64,000 nt of DNA from JAWVYT01 sp046483065 (GTDB lineage: Bacteria > Gemmatimonadota > Gemmatimonadetes > Longimicrobiales > RSA9): the NCBI GenBank assembly GCA_046483065.1, contig JAWODW010000089.1, forward strand, positions 1 through 64,000, given 5' to 3'. This document shows positions 36,559 through 44,888 of this stretch, piece after piece. The notes beneath the pieces are model-generated. The model worked only from the letters and a program-made list of their open reading frames with translations, did not search any database and was not told where the DNA came from. Position 1 is the stretch's first letter, and each line of letters opens with the position of its first letter. Both the position numbers and the translations under genes were made by a program.

Positions 36559-38148
36559 ATGCACGCTATCTCCCGCACCGCCATCCTCGCCCTGGCTGTG
36601 GGCACCGCCCTGGCCGGCCTTCAGGAGGCCGGCGATGGGATCTCCGCCGACGAGATCCGCGCGCATATATACTTCCTGTCCCGGGACGAGCTCCAGGGCC
36701 GCGCGCCCGGGACCCCGGGCGCGGATGTCGCCGCCGAGTACATCAAGACCCAGTTCATGCGAATGGGGCTCGAGCCGGTGGACGGCAGCTACTTCCAGGA
36801 AGTCCCGCTCACGGGCGTTACCACGGACCCCACCACCCTGTCCCTGGCGTTCGAGGTGGAGGACGGGCGCGTGCCGGGGCCGTACCCCTCCGAAGCCGTG
36901 ATCTGGCCCGCCGCGCCCGGCAGGCCGGCGATCCAGCTCTCCGGCGAGCTGGTCTTCGTGGGCTACGGCATCAACGCCCCCGAATGGGGATGGGACGACT
37001 ACAAGGATCGGGACCTGACCGGGAAGGTGGCCGTCTTCCTGGTGGGCGACCCACCGGCACCGCCCGACGAGCCGGGGCTGTTCGATGGCCGATCCATGAC
37101 CTACTACGGACGGTGGACATACAAGTTCGAGGAGGCCCGCCGCCAGGGCGCCACCGGGGCGCTGATCATCCATACCGACGAGGCCGCCGGCTACGGGTGG
37201 GACGTGGTGCGCACGTCGTGGACGGGCGAGCAGCTCATGCTCCCCGACCAGGGCGACGGCGCGCCGCTCATGGTCCAGGGCTGGATGACTCGCGACCTGG
37301 CCCACCGGGTCCTCGCCCAGGCCGGGATCGACCTGGCGGAGCTCTTCGTCCGGGCCGCACGGCGAGACTTCAGCCCCGTGGCCACCGGCGTCACCGTCCG
37401 GGCCCGTCTCAACAGCCGGAGCCGGCGGGTCCCCGCCCGGAACGTGGTGGGCTACCTGCCCGGGGCCGACGCGACGGATGAGGTGGTGGTCTTCACCGCC
37501 CACTACGACCACCTGGGGATCGGCCCCGCGGTCGACGGCGACTCCATCTACAACGGCGCCTATGACAACGCCAGCGGGGTGAGCCTGCTCCTCGAGGTGG
37601 CCGATGCGTTCAGCGCCCTCGAGGAGGCGCCACGGCGGGGCGCCCTGTTCGTGGCGACCACGGCGGAGGAGGCGGGCCTCCTGGGCAGTCGGTACTACGT
37701 CCAGAACCCCCTCTTCCCCCTGGAGAGCACCGTGGCTGCCATCAACGTCGATGGCGCCAACCTGTGGGGCGAGACCGATGACGTGGTGGCCCTCGGCGCA
37801 GAGCGCTCCACCCTGGGTGATGTCCTGAGACCGCGGGCCGAGGAGATGGGGCTCCGGGTCCGCCCGGACCCCGAGCCGGAAAAGGGAGGCTCGTTCCGGT
37901 CCGATCACTTCCCCTTCGTGCTGGCCGGCGTACCCGTGCTCTACATCCGCCACGGACTCGACTTCCGGGACCGACCCGCCGGGTGGGGCGAAACGCTCAT
38001 GGAGCGCTGGGCAGCGGAGAACTACCACCGGCCCTCCGACGAATACGACCCGGGGTTCAACCTCTCCGGCGCCGTTCAGCAGGCACGCCTCGTCTTCCGC
38101 ACGGGCCTCGACCTCGCCGACAGCATAGGGAGACCCGTCGAGCGCTAG
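36559..38148 (+). CDS. M28-family zinc aminopeptidase with PA domain
   Basis: The 529-residue protein has a short export signal. A protease-associated region spans roughly residues 110-250. The M28 catalytic core has His315/Asp317 in AHYDHLGIG, Asp336 in YDNASG and the Glu370-Glu371 pair in TAEEAGLLG; a distal HF segment follows. These are the expected ligands of a two-zinc aminopeptidase. The ATG at 36559 gives the best signal peptide. Its stop codon TAG overlaps the Nif3 gene's stop on the other strand in the palindrome CTAG. Confidence 0.88.
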   Translation: MHAISRTAILALAVGTALAGLQEAGDGISADEIRAHIYFLSRDELQGRAPGTPGADVAAEYIKTQFMRMGLEPVDGSYFQEVPLTGVTTDPTTLSLAFEVEDGRVPGPYPSEAVIWPAAPGRPAIQLSGELVFVGYGINAPEWGWDDYKDRDLTGKVAVFLVGDPPAPPDEPGLFDGRSMTYYGRWTYKFEEARRQGATGALIIHTDEAAGYGWDVVRTSWTGEQLMLPDQGDGAPLMVQGWMTRDLAHRVLAQAGIDLAELFVRAARRDFSPVATGVTVRARLNSRSRRVPARNVVGYLPGADATDEVVVFTAHYDHLGIGPAVDGDSIYNGAYDNASGVSLLLEVADAFSALEEAPRRGALFVATTAEEAGLLGSRYYVQNPLFPLESTVAAINVDGANLWGETDDVVALGAERSTLGDVLRPRAEEMGLRVRPDPEPEKGGSFRSDHFPFVLAGVPVLYIRHGLDFRDRPAGWGETLMERWAAENYHRPSDEYDPGFNLSGAVQQARLVFRTGLDLADSIGRPVER

Positions 38149-38903
38149 AGCCCCGTCGGCAGGTCCAGGAAGCTCCACTCCAGGTCGAACCGCTCGGCCA
38201 GATGTCGACCCAGCGCCTTCACACCCCACGTCTCCGTGGCGTAATGGCCGCCGTAGTACAGGTTCAGCCCGCCCTCCTGGGCGTCGAAGTACGTGTGGTG
38301 CGACCCCTCACCGGTGACCAGCGCGTCCAGCCCCGCCTCCAGCGCCGCCCCGACGAAGCTGCCACCGCCCCCCGTTAGCACACCCACACGCTCCACCACG
38401 TCCGGGCCGCCGGCGATCAGCTTCACCGGGCCATCGAGGACGGCGTCCAGGCGCGCTGTCAGCGTCTCCCGCTTCAACGGGAGCGCTCCCCACACGCCCA
38501 GCGCCGTGCCCTCGTACTCGCCGAACCGGCCTTCCACGGTCAGCCCCAGCTCCCGGGCCAGCACAACGTTGTTCCCTACCTCCTCGTGCGCATCCAGAGG
38601 CAGGTGCGCCGCGTACAGCCCCACACCCGCCTCCAGCAGGGCCGACAGACGACGGTATCGCCGCCCCGTCACCGGACGGTTCCCGTCCCAGAACAGCCCG
38701 TGATGCACAAGCAGGAGGTCCGCACCCGCCTCCACGGCCGCCTCGATCGACGCCGCCGTCGCGTCCACCGCCACCACCACGCGCTCCACCGGCCCGGATC
38801 CCTCCACCTGCAGCCCGTTCAACGCGTTCGGGAAGTCGGGCACCTCGTCCACGCGCAGGTACCCATCCAGATACTCGACCAGATCGTTCAGCTCTACGGA
38901 CAC
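38145..38903 (-). CDS. Nif3/YbgI-family dinuclear metal protein
   Basis: The 252-residue protein matches the Nif3-like family (GTP cyclohydrolase I type 2 by older name). It has LNGLQVEG, LLVHHGLFWDG with the metal-binding His pair, YAAHLPLDAH, and GEGSHHTYFDAQE near the C-terminus. Biochemical function is unsettled. GTG at 38903 was chosen because GGAGGG lies 7 bases upstream and homology starts there. Starting further upstream would swallow the DnaA-box cluster. It converges on the M28 gene with overlapping stops. Confidence 0.85.
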   Translation of the reverse strand: MSVELNDLVEYLDGYLRVDEVPDFPNALNGLQVEGSGPVERVVVAVDATAASIEAAVEAGADLLLVHHGLFWDGNRPVTGRRYRRLSALLEAGVGLYAAHLPLDAHEEVGNNVVLARELGLTVEGRFGEYEGTALGVWGALPLKRETLTARLDAVLDGPVKLIAGGPDVVERVGVLTGGGGSFVGAALEAGLDALVTGEGSHHTYFDAQEGGLNLYYGGHYATETWGVKALGRHLAERFDLEWSFLDLPTGL

Positions 38904-38929
38904 GGCGTCCCTCCAGGCGTTCGTGGCGT

Positions 38930-39038
38930 TGTGGAAAACCCCACCCCACTTATCCACAACGTAATGTGAAAACGTAGCAGACAACTGCTAAAGTGTTGGC
39001 ACACAATGATTTCGAAATCTATCCATCTTTGTGGACAA
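38930..39038. promoter_or_regulatory. DnaA-box cluster between Nif3 and bactofilin genes
   Basis: Three sites lie in 109 bases of unusually A+T-rich DNA: TTTTCCACA on the minus strand (38930-38938), a perfect TTATCCACA on the plus strand (38950-38958) and TTGTCCACA on the minus strand (39030-39038). They fall in the spacer between two genes about 10.5 kb from dnaA. It could be a DnaA-titration site, an origin component or a DnaA-regulated promoter. Confidence 0.65.
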
Positions 39039-39082
39039 TTCCCGGGCCCTGGGCATGGTGGGCCCCCGCGAGGCCCGGAACG

Positions 39083-39118
39083 GCCGCGGCCCCGACCTGT
39101 CAGGGCCGGGGCCGCGGC
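39083..39118 (-). terminator. Strong hairpin after the bactofilin operon
   Basis: A perfect 12-bp G+C stem (39083-39094 with 39107-39118) encloses a 12-base loop, 60 bases past the bactofilin stop. There is no T run, so termination could be hairpin-assisted or the stem could protect the mRNA end. Confidence 0.55.
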
Positions 39119-39178
39119 GGGACCGGAAGGTCACCTGGATCCACCCGGACACCGTGGTTTCGCGCGTAGTACCGGGCG

Positions 39179-39631
39179 TCAGGACTCGCCGCTTACGGCG
39201 TGCGGCTCGGTGACATCGCTGGCGTCACGGATCCCACCCTGGCCGATGGACTGGGTGGCCGATCTGCCCGAGACCTCACCGATCTGGACCATGCCGTTCA
39301 CCTTCCCGCCTTCCTCGAGCTTGATCCGTCGGGCCTGGATCTGCCCTTCGATGACGCACGTCGCCTGGAGCTCGAGGCGGGATTCGGCGATGATGGAGCC
39401 GGTCACTCGACCGCCGATGACGGCGTCCTGGGTGGTGATGTCGCCATCCACGACGCCGTCCTTGCCCACCACCACGGCCTTGCCGGCCCGGACGGTGCCA
39501 TCGACGTTCCCCTCGATCCGGAGGGTGCCTTCCGTTTCGCAATCTCCGGTGACCTGCATCCCGGGCCCGATGATGGAGATGACTCCCTCCCGGCCGGGCT
39601 GGGTCCCGCTCTCGTCGCTACTTTTTGCCAT
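39179..39631 (-). CDS. Bactofilin
   Basis: The 150-residue protein has a central beta-helix of short repeats (residues of about 18-112: GTLRIEGNVDGTVRAG, VVVGKDGVVDGDI, AVIGGRVTGSI) flanked by disordered tails, as in bactofilins that polymerise into cytoskeletal filaments without nucleotide. It is the last gene of the minus-strand parA-parB-M23-bactofilin series, 27 bases past the M23 gene. Bactofilins often localise M23 peptidases in cell shape control, and in Myxococcus they scaffold ParAB, so both partners are present here. Confidence 0.92.
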   Translation of the reverse strand: MAKSSDESGTQPGREGVISIIGPGMQVTGDCETEGTLRIEGNVDGTVRAGKAVVVGKDGVVDGDITTQDAVIGGRVTGSIIAESRLELQATCVIEGQIQARRIKLEEGGKVNGMVQIGEVSGRSATQSIGQGGIRDASDVTEPHAVSGES

Positions 39632-39658
39632 CTACGCCACCATATTTCGTTGATTTCG

Positions 39659-40426
39659 TCAGGACGGCTGCCGCACGAACGCCAGCGGGTCCACCGGCTC
39701 GCCGTCTCTCCGGACCTCGAAGTGGAGGTGGGGCGCCGTGGAGCGACCGGTCGAGCCGCTCAGCGCGATCACCTCGTTGCGTTCCACCGGGTCGCCGGCC
39801 TCTACGAAGATGCGGGAAGCGTGCCCGTACATCGACTGCAGGCCGTCGCCGTGATCGATGAGTATGTAGTGCCCGTAGACCTCGTCCACGCCGGCGTCCT
39901 GAACGACGCCCGCGCCCGCGGCCCGGATGTAGCTGTCCGCCGGTACGGCGATATCCAGCCCCGGATGGCTGGCCCCATCCGTCGCGATCCGCCCCTGCGT
40001 GATGAAGCCGGCCCGGGTCAGCGGCCACGCCGATGGCAGCCCGCTCTCCACGCCGCTCGTCACGGCGCCCGAGCCGTCGGCCCGGAGCGGCGGCAGCGCC
40101 ACCTCCTGCGGCGAACTGGAGCCCTCGACCCCCAGCAGCTGGCGCACCCGCTCGTACTGCTCCTCCGCCAGCGTCAGGTTGCGAGCCAGCTCCGTCACCT
40201 TCGCCCGCTCCGCCTCCAGCCGCGCGACCTCCGCCTCCAGCCCCCCCACCCGCGCCGCCTGCGCGGCGATGAACCACCACGAGGAGACCATGACCACGAA
40301 GACCACCAGGAGGAGCAGACCCGCGCCCAGGAGCACCTTGAGGAGACCATAGGAGACCTCGTACGTACGGGTCTCCAGGTCCCCGTGCGGGACGATGATG
40401 AACGAAAGCCGACGCTTGTCGCGCAT
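39659..40426 (-). CDS. Membrane-anchored M23 metallopeptidase
   Basis: The 255-residue protein has a membrane helix (residues 29-54), a coiled coil (56-98) and a LytM domain. Zinc ligands are visible as His154/Asp158 in HPGLD and the HLH pair at 233-235. The layout is that of peptidoglycan DD-endopeptidases or EnvC/LmdC-like activators linked to bactofilins. It starts four bases after the parB stop and precedes bactofilin, so the three are likely co-expressed. It should cut or remodel peptidoglycan crosslinks in the periplasm. Confidence 0.9.
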   Translation of the reverse strand: MRDKRRLSFIIVPHGDLETRTYEVSYGLLKVLLGAGLLLLVVFVVMVSSWWFIAAQAARVGGLEAEVARLEAERAKVTELARNLTLAEEQYERVRQLLGVEGSSSPQEVALPPLRADGSGAVTSGVESGLPSAWPLTRAGFITQGRIATDGASHPGLDIAVPADSYIRAAGAGVVQDAGVDEVYGHYILIDHGDGLQSMYGHASRIFVEAGDPVERNEVIALSGSTGRSTAPHLHFEVRRDGEPVDPLAFVRQPS

Positions 40427-40430
40427 GGGA

Positions 40431-41327
40431 CTAGGAAACCACCTCCACCGCCGGCTTCCCCGCCAGCAGTTCGAAGACCCGCTCGAAATCCTCGGCGTCG
40501 TAGTACGACACCTCGATCCTGCCCTTTACGCTCCCGCGCGTCTGTTTGATCCGCACCCGCGTCCCCAGCACCCGCTCCAGCTCCGTCTCCAGCGCCTTCA
40601 CCGCCGGATCATCCTCCTTCTTCTTCTTCCTCGACCGCTCCTTCTTCGGCTTCGCCTTCCGGACCCGGTCCTCCGTCTCCCGCACCGACCACTCCTTCTC
40701 CGCCGCCTGCTTCGCCAGCTCCGCCATCTGCCGGTTCGAGGGCGCACCCAGCAGCGCGCGGGCGTGGCCCGCCGTCAACGAGCCGTTTTCAACCAGTTTG
40801 CGAACTGAAGCCGGTAACTGCAACAACCGCAAGGTGTTAGCGACGGTCGAGCGGTCCCGGCCCACCGCCTCCGCAACGTCCTTCTGCGACAGCCCGAACT
40901 CGTCCACCAGCTGCTGGTAGCCCTGCGCCTCCTCCATGGCCCCGAGCCCCGAACGCTGCAGATTCTCCACCAGCGCAAGGACCAGGAGCGTCCGGTCGTC
41001 CACGTCCCGGACCAGGGCGGGAACATCCGACCAGCCGAGCCGGGTGACCGCCCGCCACCGTCGCTCGCCCGCCACCAGCTCCCACCGATCGGTCCCCCGA
41101 CGGTTGTCGGCAGGGCGGACCACGATGGGCTGGAGCAGTCCGTTCTCCTTGATGGACGCCGCCAGCTCCACCAGCTCGTCTTCCTTGAAGTCCCGACGAG
41201 GCTGGAACGGGTTGGGGTGGACGGCGCTGACGGGCACGCTCCGGGCTTCCGTACCGGCGTTCTCCTCACCGAGATACTCGCCGAGCAACGCGCCGAGGCC
41301 CTTGCCGAGCCGCTCCTTCTTCGCCAT
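40431..41327 (-). CDS. parB: Chromosome partitioning protein ParB
   Basis: The 298-residue protein starts MAKKERLGKGLGALL, as is common for chromosomal ParB. It contains the CTPase/nuclease-like core (NPFQPRRDF, ELVAGERRWRA) and a helix-turn-helix (STVANTLRLLQLP) that recognises parS. A Lys-rich linker (KKERSRKKKKEDD) and a C-terminal dimerisation domain follow. Two perfect parS sites lie 1-1.5 kb upstream. ParB loads on parS, spreads as a CTP clamp and recruits SMC and ParA. It starts eight bases after the parA stop. Confidence 0.95.
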   Translation of the reverse strand: MAKKERLGKGLGALLGEYLGEENAGTEARSVPVSAVHPNPFQPRRDFKEDELVELAASIKENGLLQPIVVRPADNRRGTDRWELVAGERRWRAVTRLGWSDVPALVRDVDDRTLLVLALVENLQRSGLGAMEEAQGYQQLVDEFGLSQKDVAEAVGRDRSTVANTLRLLQLPASVRKLVENGSLTAGHARALLGAPSNRQMAELAKQAAEKEWSVRETEDRVRKAKPKKERSRKKKKEDDPAVKALETELERVLGTRVRIKQTRGSVKGRIEVSYYDAEDFERVFELLAGKPAVEVVS

Positions 41328-41335
41328 CGGCGGCG

Positions 41336-42148
41336 TCAGGAGCCGGCCGCCGCCGGCTCCGACGAGCCGGACGGAGCGCGACGATCGTCGCGCTTGATGA
41401 TCTCCCGGGCCAGCGCCAGATACGCCTGGGCGCCTGCGGACAGAATGTCGTACAGGACGATGGGCTTTCCAAAGCTCGGCGCCTCGGCCAGCCGCACGTT
41501 CCGGGGGATCACCGTCTGGAAGACCCGGTCGCCGAAGTACTCCTTGGCCTCGTCGGCCACCTGGCGGGAAAGGTTGAGCCGCTGATCGAACATGGTCAGC
41601 AGTACACCGTCTATCTCCAGGCGCGGGTTGAGGTTACGCTGGACGAGACGGACCGTGTTCAGTAGCTGTGACAACCCCTCGAGCGCGTAGAACTCGCACT
41701 GGATCGGGATCATCACGGAGTCCGCCGCAGCCATGGTGTTCAACGTCAGCAGCCCCAGCGACGGAGGACAGTCCACCAGGACGTAGTCGTACTCCTCCCG
41801 CACCTCCTCGAGCCGGCGCCGGAGCACCAGCTCCCGCTCCGGCGTGTTCACCAGCTCCACCTCCGCCCCCACCAGGTCCCGCGTCGAGGGCACCACGTCG
41901 AGGTACGGAAAGTGGATCTCCCGGCGCGCCACCGCCGAGATCGCCGCCCCCTCCACCAGGACATCATAGACCGACTGCTCCAGCTCACCGCGCTCGATCC
42001 CCATCCCGCTTGTCGCGTTGCCCTGGGGATCGATATCGATGATCAAGGTCTTCTTCTCGGCGACCGCCAGGCAGGCGCCGAGGTTTACGGCCGTCGTCGT
42101 CTTCCCGACGCCGCCCTTCTGATTCGCAATGGCGATGACCCGTGACAT
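41336..42148 (-). CDS. parA: Chromosome partitioning ATPase ParA
   Basis: The 270-residue deviant Walker-A ATPase has KGGVGKTTTAVNLG with signature lysines 11 and 16, a Walker-B-like YVLVDCPPSLG and C-terminal basic residues for DNA binding. It moves ParB-parS complexes along the nucleoid. It is the first gene of the parA-parB-M23-bactofilin operon. rsmG and mnmG, which usually precede parA near the origin, are absent here. Confidence 0.95.
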   Translation of the reverse strand: MSRVIAIANQKGGVGKTTTAVNLGACLAVAEKKTLIIDIDPQGNATSGMGIERGELEQSVYDVLVEGAAISAVARREIHFPYLDVVPSTRDLVGAEVELVNTPERELVLRRRLEEVREEYDYVLVDCPPSLGLLTLNTMAAADSVMIPIQCEFYALEGLSQLLNTVRLVQRNLNPRLEIDGVLLTMFDQRLNLSRQVADEAKEYFGDRVFQTVIPRNVRLAEAPSFGKPIVLYDILSAGAQAYLALAREIIKRDDRRAPSGSSEPAAAGS

Positions 42149-42304
42149 TCGAGCTGGGGTTCAGTGGGGTGTGGCCAGAGAACAGGTGCCGCGCCCGTGA
42201 ATATACGCGCGGACCTCGACCCTGGAAACCCGGTCGATGATCTGGCCGGCCTGATGATGATCACTTTCGCAATCCAGAACGTTTGCGGGGAGCGTGCATC
42301 CCGG

Positions 42305-42320
42305 TGTTTCACGTGAAACA
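42305..42320. promoter_or_regulatory. parS: parS centromere site 1
   Basis: TGTTTCACGTGAAACA, a perfect 16-bp palindrome identical to the bacterial parS consensus, about 160 bases upstream of parA. Confidence 0.95.
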
Positions 42321-42458
42321 GGCAATCCACCCGCTGCCCTCGACGCACCGGTCGTGGGCAGCCAGGCGTTGGGAAACCCGTTCAACGCGGGAGCGCGGAC
42401 CCCCTCCGCGGAAACACGGAGGACTCGCGGCTGCCTTCCTCCTATCCGTCTCCCTCGG

Positions 42459-42486
42459 CCTGTACCTCGCCCTCCGCTTCGTACTT
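42459..42486 (+). repeat. Left copy of 28-bp inverted repeat
   Basis: This 28-base sequence is repeated exactly, in inverted orientation, at 45064-45091. Similarity extends upstream for roughly 30 more bases with scattered mismatches. The pair brackets the ABC-class ATPase and acylphosphatase genes. Confidence 0.8.
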
Positions 42487-42872
42487 CACCCTCTCCCCGG
42501 TCGACGGCGGGCTGCCGAGGCGTAGAGGTGGGAAGCGGAGGAACAGATCGAGGTCGAGGTGCCGAGAGAAGGAAACGGCGTCGGGGCACCTCCTCTCGCT
42601 TGTTGCGTACCAGGCCGCTGCCGATACGTACCGGAAATCCCGATGCCGTGGACCGGTCCACGCAGCCTTCCGCGGCTCCACCCCAAAGGGCCCGCTTCCG
42701 CGTTCGACCCCTCGCACCGTAGCTTTGGCCCCGAGGAGGCTGGATCCACGCAAGGTGTCAACGGGCCCCTGCGAATACGGCGACGAAGGGTCCGCCCGGG
42801 CCACGCGCTCTGCGCCTCGCGTGGATTTCGCGTGGCTCATTGAAGCGCCATGTCGAAAGGCCATCCTGCGTT

Positions 42873-42888
42873 TGTTTCACGTGAAACA
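42873..42888. promoter_or_regulatory. parS: parS centromere site 2, abutting the ATPase start
   Basis: A second perfect TGTTTCACGTGAAACA, 568 bases from the first. It ends three bases before the ATG at 42892, so ParB bound here would sit on the translation-initiation region DNA of the ABC-class ATPase gene and could affect its transcription. Confidence 0.95.
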
Positions 42889-42891
42889 TAC

Positions 42892-44616
42892 ATGACCGCC
42901 ATGAAATCGATCGACACTCTCCTGGAAGACCTCCGGGCCCTCGACGGTAAAGGCTACGGGGCGTACAAGTCCGTGAAGGGGAGCTACCGGGCCTCGCGCC
43001 TGGCCCTCCACATCGAGTACGTCCAGGGTGACCCGTACGCCACACCCAGTCGGTTCCGGGCCGTGGCGCCGGCGCCGGAGGCCGCGCTCCCCGAATGGGC
43101 GATCCGCACCCGGGACCGCCGCCGCGCCACTGCGGACTTCATCAACCGCGCCCTGCACCGTGCGTTTCGGGCGGCGCCCGGGGCGTCGGGCTCTGGGAAG
43201 TCGGGCGAGCTCCGGGTTCTGCGCCCGGGCCAGGAGGTGTTGGAGCGGAGCAGCGTGGCCGTGGACGCCGACGGCGAGATAAACGCGCGCTTCCGGGTGG
43301 GGCTACCGGCCAGGGGGCGCCGCATCCTGGGGCGCTCCGCCGCCGAGCTGGTGGGCGATACCGCCCTTGCCGCGCTGGAAGCCGGCCTCCTGTTCGAGTG
43401 CCTCGATGGCGACGCGCTCCGCCGCCACGTCGAGGTGGTGGAGGACGCGGTTGCGCTCCGGGCCCAGCTCCGGCCCCACGGGCTGGTGGCCTTCGTGGCC
43501 GACGGCGCCCGGCTGCCTCGCCGCTCCGGCGTCGACGACCGCCCACTGGAAAGCAACGGTGTAGTACCTTTCCATTCCCCCGACTCCCTTCACCTCACCC
43601 TGGAGGCGCCGAACGCCGGCGCCGTGGAGGGGATGGGCGTGCCCGAGGGGATGACGCTCATCGTGGGCGGCGGCTACCACGGGAAATCCACGCTCCTCCG
43701 GGCCCTCGAGCGCGGCGTCTACGACCACACCCCGGGCGACGGGCGGGAGCGGGTGGTGACAGTGCCGGAAGCGGTGAAGGTCCGGGCGGAGGACGGCCGA
43801 AGCGTGGCCGGGACCGACATCTCCAACTTCATCGGCCGGCTCCCCGGGGGGGAGGATACCACCCGGTTCCAAACCGATAACGCCAGCGGCTCCACTTCAC
43901 AGGCCGCGGCCATCGTGGAGGCGCTGGAAGCAGGCGCCCGGTTGCTCCTCCTGGACGAGGACACCTCCGCCACCAACTTCATGATCCGCGACGGCCGGAT
44001 GCAGCGCCTCATCGCCAGCGGCGACGAGCCCATCACGCCGTTCATCGACCGGGTCCGCCAGCTCTCGGAGGAGCTCCAGGTCTCGACCATCGCCGTCATC
44101 GGCGGCTCCGGTGATTACTTCGATGTGGCGGACACGGTCATCGCCATGCGGGAATACCGTCCCGCCGAGGTCACGGGGGAGGCCCGCGCCGTGGCCTCGG
44201 CGCTCCCGACGGAGCGGGAGCCGGAGGGCGGGCCCTGGTCCCCACTGGCCGAGCGCCGCCCCCTGCCCTCCTCCATCGACGCCCGCCGCGGCCGGCGCAG
44301 TGTCTCCATCAAGGTACGCGGCCGCGACCGCGTCTCCTTCGGCACCCACACTGTAGAGCTGGGCGCCGTGGACCAGATCGTCGAGACCGCGCAGACGCGG
44401 GCCATCGCCCACGCCCTGGTCTGGGCCCGGGGCGAGGCCATCAACGGAGACCGCGGTATGGCGGATGCAGTGGAACGCCTCATGACGGACGTGGAAGACC
44501 GCGGCCTGGCCGCCGTTCACCCGTATGGCGTCGGTGAGCTGGCGGCGTTCCGGCGGTTCGAGCTCGCGGCTTTCCTGAATCGACTGCGCACCCTGGAGAC
44601 GGAAGCCCCTACATGA
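42892..44616 (+). CDS. Predicted ATPase of the ABC class (PF09818 type)
   Basis: The 574-residue protein has a family-specific N-terminal region (LDGKGYGAYKSVKGSY) and a nucleotide loop GGGYHGKST with Lys265. A signature-like region includes TDNASGSTSQAAAI, and the Walker B/catalytic Asp355-Glu356 lie in LLLLDEDTSATNF. The family is widespread, soluble and of unknown role, related to ABC ATPases but not linked to membrane subunits. ATG at 42892 (or 42901) fits the conserved start; an ATG at 42850 would put parS inside the gene. It overlaps the acylphosphatase start by four bases (ATGA). Confidence 0.85.
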   Translation: MTAMKSIDTLLEDLRALDGKGYGAYKSVKGSYRASRLALHIEYVQGDPYATPSRFRAVAPAPEAALPEWAIRTRDRRRATADFINRALHRAFRAAPGASGSGKSGELRVLRPGQEVLERSSVAVDADGEINARFRVGLPARGRRILGRSAAELVGDTALAALEAGLLFECLDGDALRRHVEVVEDAVALRAQLRPHGLVAFVADGARLPRRSGVDDRPLESNGVVPFHSPDSLHLTLEAPNAGAVEGMGVPEGMTLIVGGGYHGKSTLLRALERGVYDHTPGDGRERVVTVPEAVKVRAEDGRSVAGTDISNFIGRLPGGEDTTRFQTDNASGSTSQAAAIVEALEAGARLLLLDEDTSATNFMIRDGRMQRLIASGDEPITPFIDRVRQLSEELQVSTIAVIGGSGDYFDVADTVIAMREYRPAEVTGEARAVASALPTEREPEGGPWSPLAERRPLPSSIDARRGRRSVSIKVRGRDRVSFGTHTVELGAVDQIVETAQTRAIAHALVWARGEAINGDRGMADAVERLMTDVEDRGLAAVHPYGVGELAAFRRFELAAFLNRLRTLETEAPT

Positions 44617-44888
44617 GCGAACGCAGGGCCTATCGAATCACCGGTAACGTACAGGGCGTCGGGTTCCGGTGGTGGACCCGTAAAACTGCTTCTGCCTTGG
44701 ACTTACGAGGAACTGTCCGCAATGCCCGGGACGGCAGTGTGGAGGTCGAGGCCGAAGGGTCGACGGACGCCCTGGAGTCCTTCGAGGCGCGGCTGCACGA
44801 GGGGCCAGCCTCCGCGCGCGTGCGCTCGGTCGATCGAGTGGAACCCGGAAACGGCTCCTTGCCCGGGAAGTTCGAGATCATCCGGTAG
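44613..44888 (+). CDS. acyP: Acylphosphatase
   Basis: The 91-residue protein is the normal length for acylphosphatase. The substrate loop GNVQGVGFRWW contains catalytic Arg19, and Asn37 in GTVRNARDGSVEV is the water-positioning residue. It hydrolyses acyl phosphates such as carbamoyl or 1,3-bisphosphoglyceric phosphate in the cytoplasm. It is translationally coupled to the ABC-class ATPase (ATGA overlap), an unusual partner. Confidence 0.93.
   Translation: MSERRAYRITGNVQGVGFRWWTRKTASALDLRGTVRNARDGSVEVEAEGSTDALESFEARLHEGPASARVRSVDRVEPGNGSLPGKFEIIR

Larger units (their letters stand above)
42149..42891. other. parS-bearing spacer without genes
   Basis: No credible gene is seen. It carries two parS sites, one arm of a 28-bp inverted repeat (42459-42486), CGCGGA-type short repeats near 42410 and an 8-bp stem (GAGGTGCC at 42556-42563 with its complement at 42585-42592). 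The parA promoter must lie at its left end. Confidence 0.6.

Noticed and set aside
42283..42843. Short frames in the parS spacer
   Set aside because: They read through repeats and parS, have no homology-like content and no ribosome sites.
42850..42891. Upstream ATG for the ABC-class ATPase
   Set aside because: It would place parS inside the coding region and adds residues absent from the family start.
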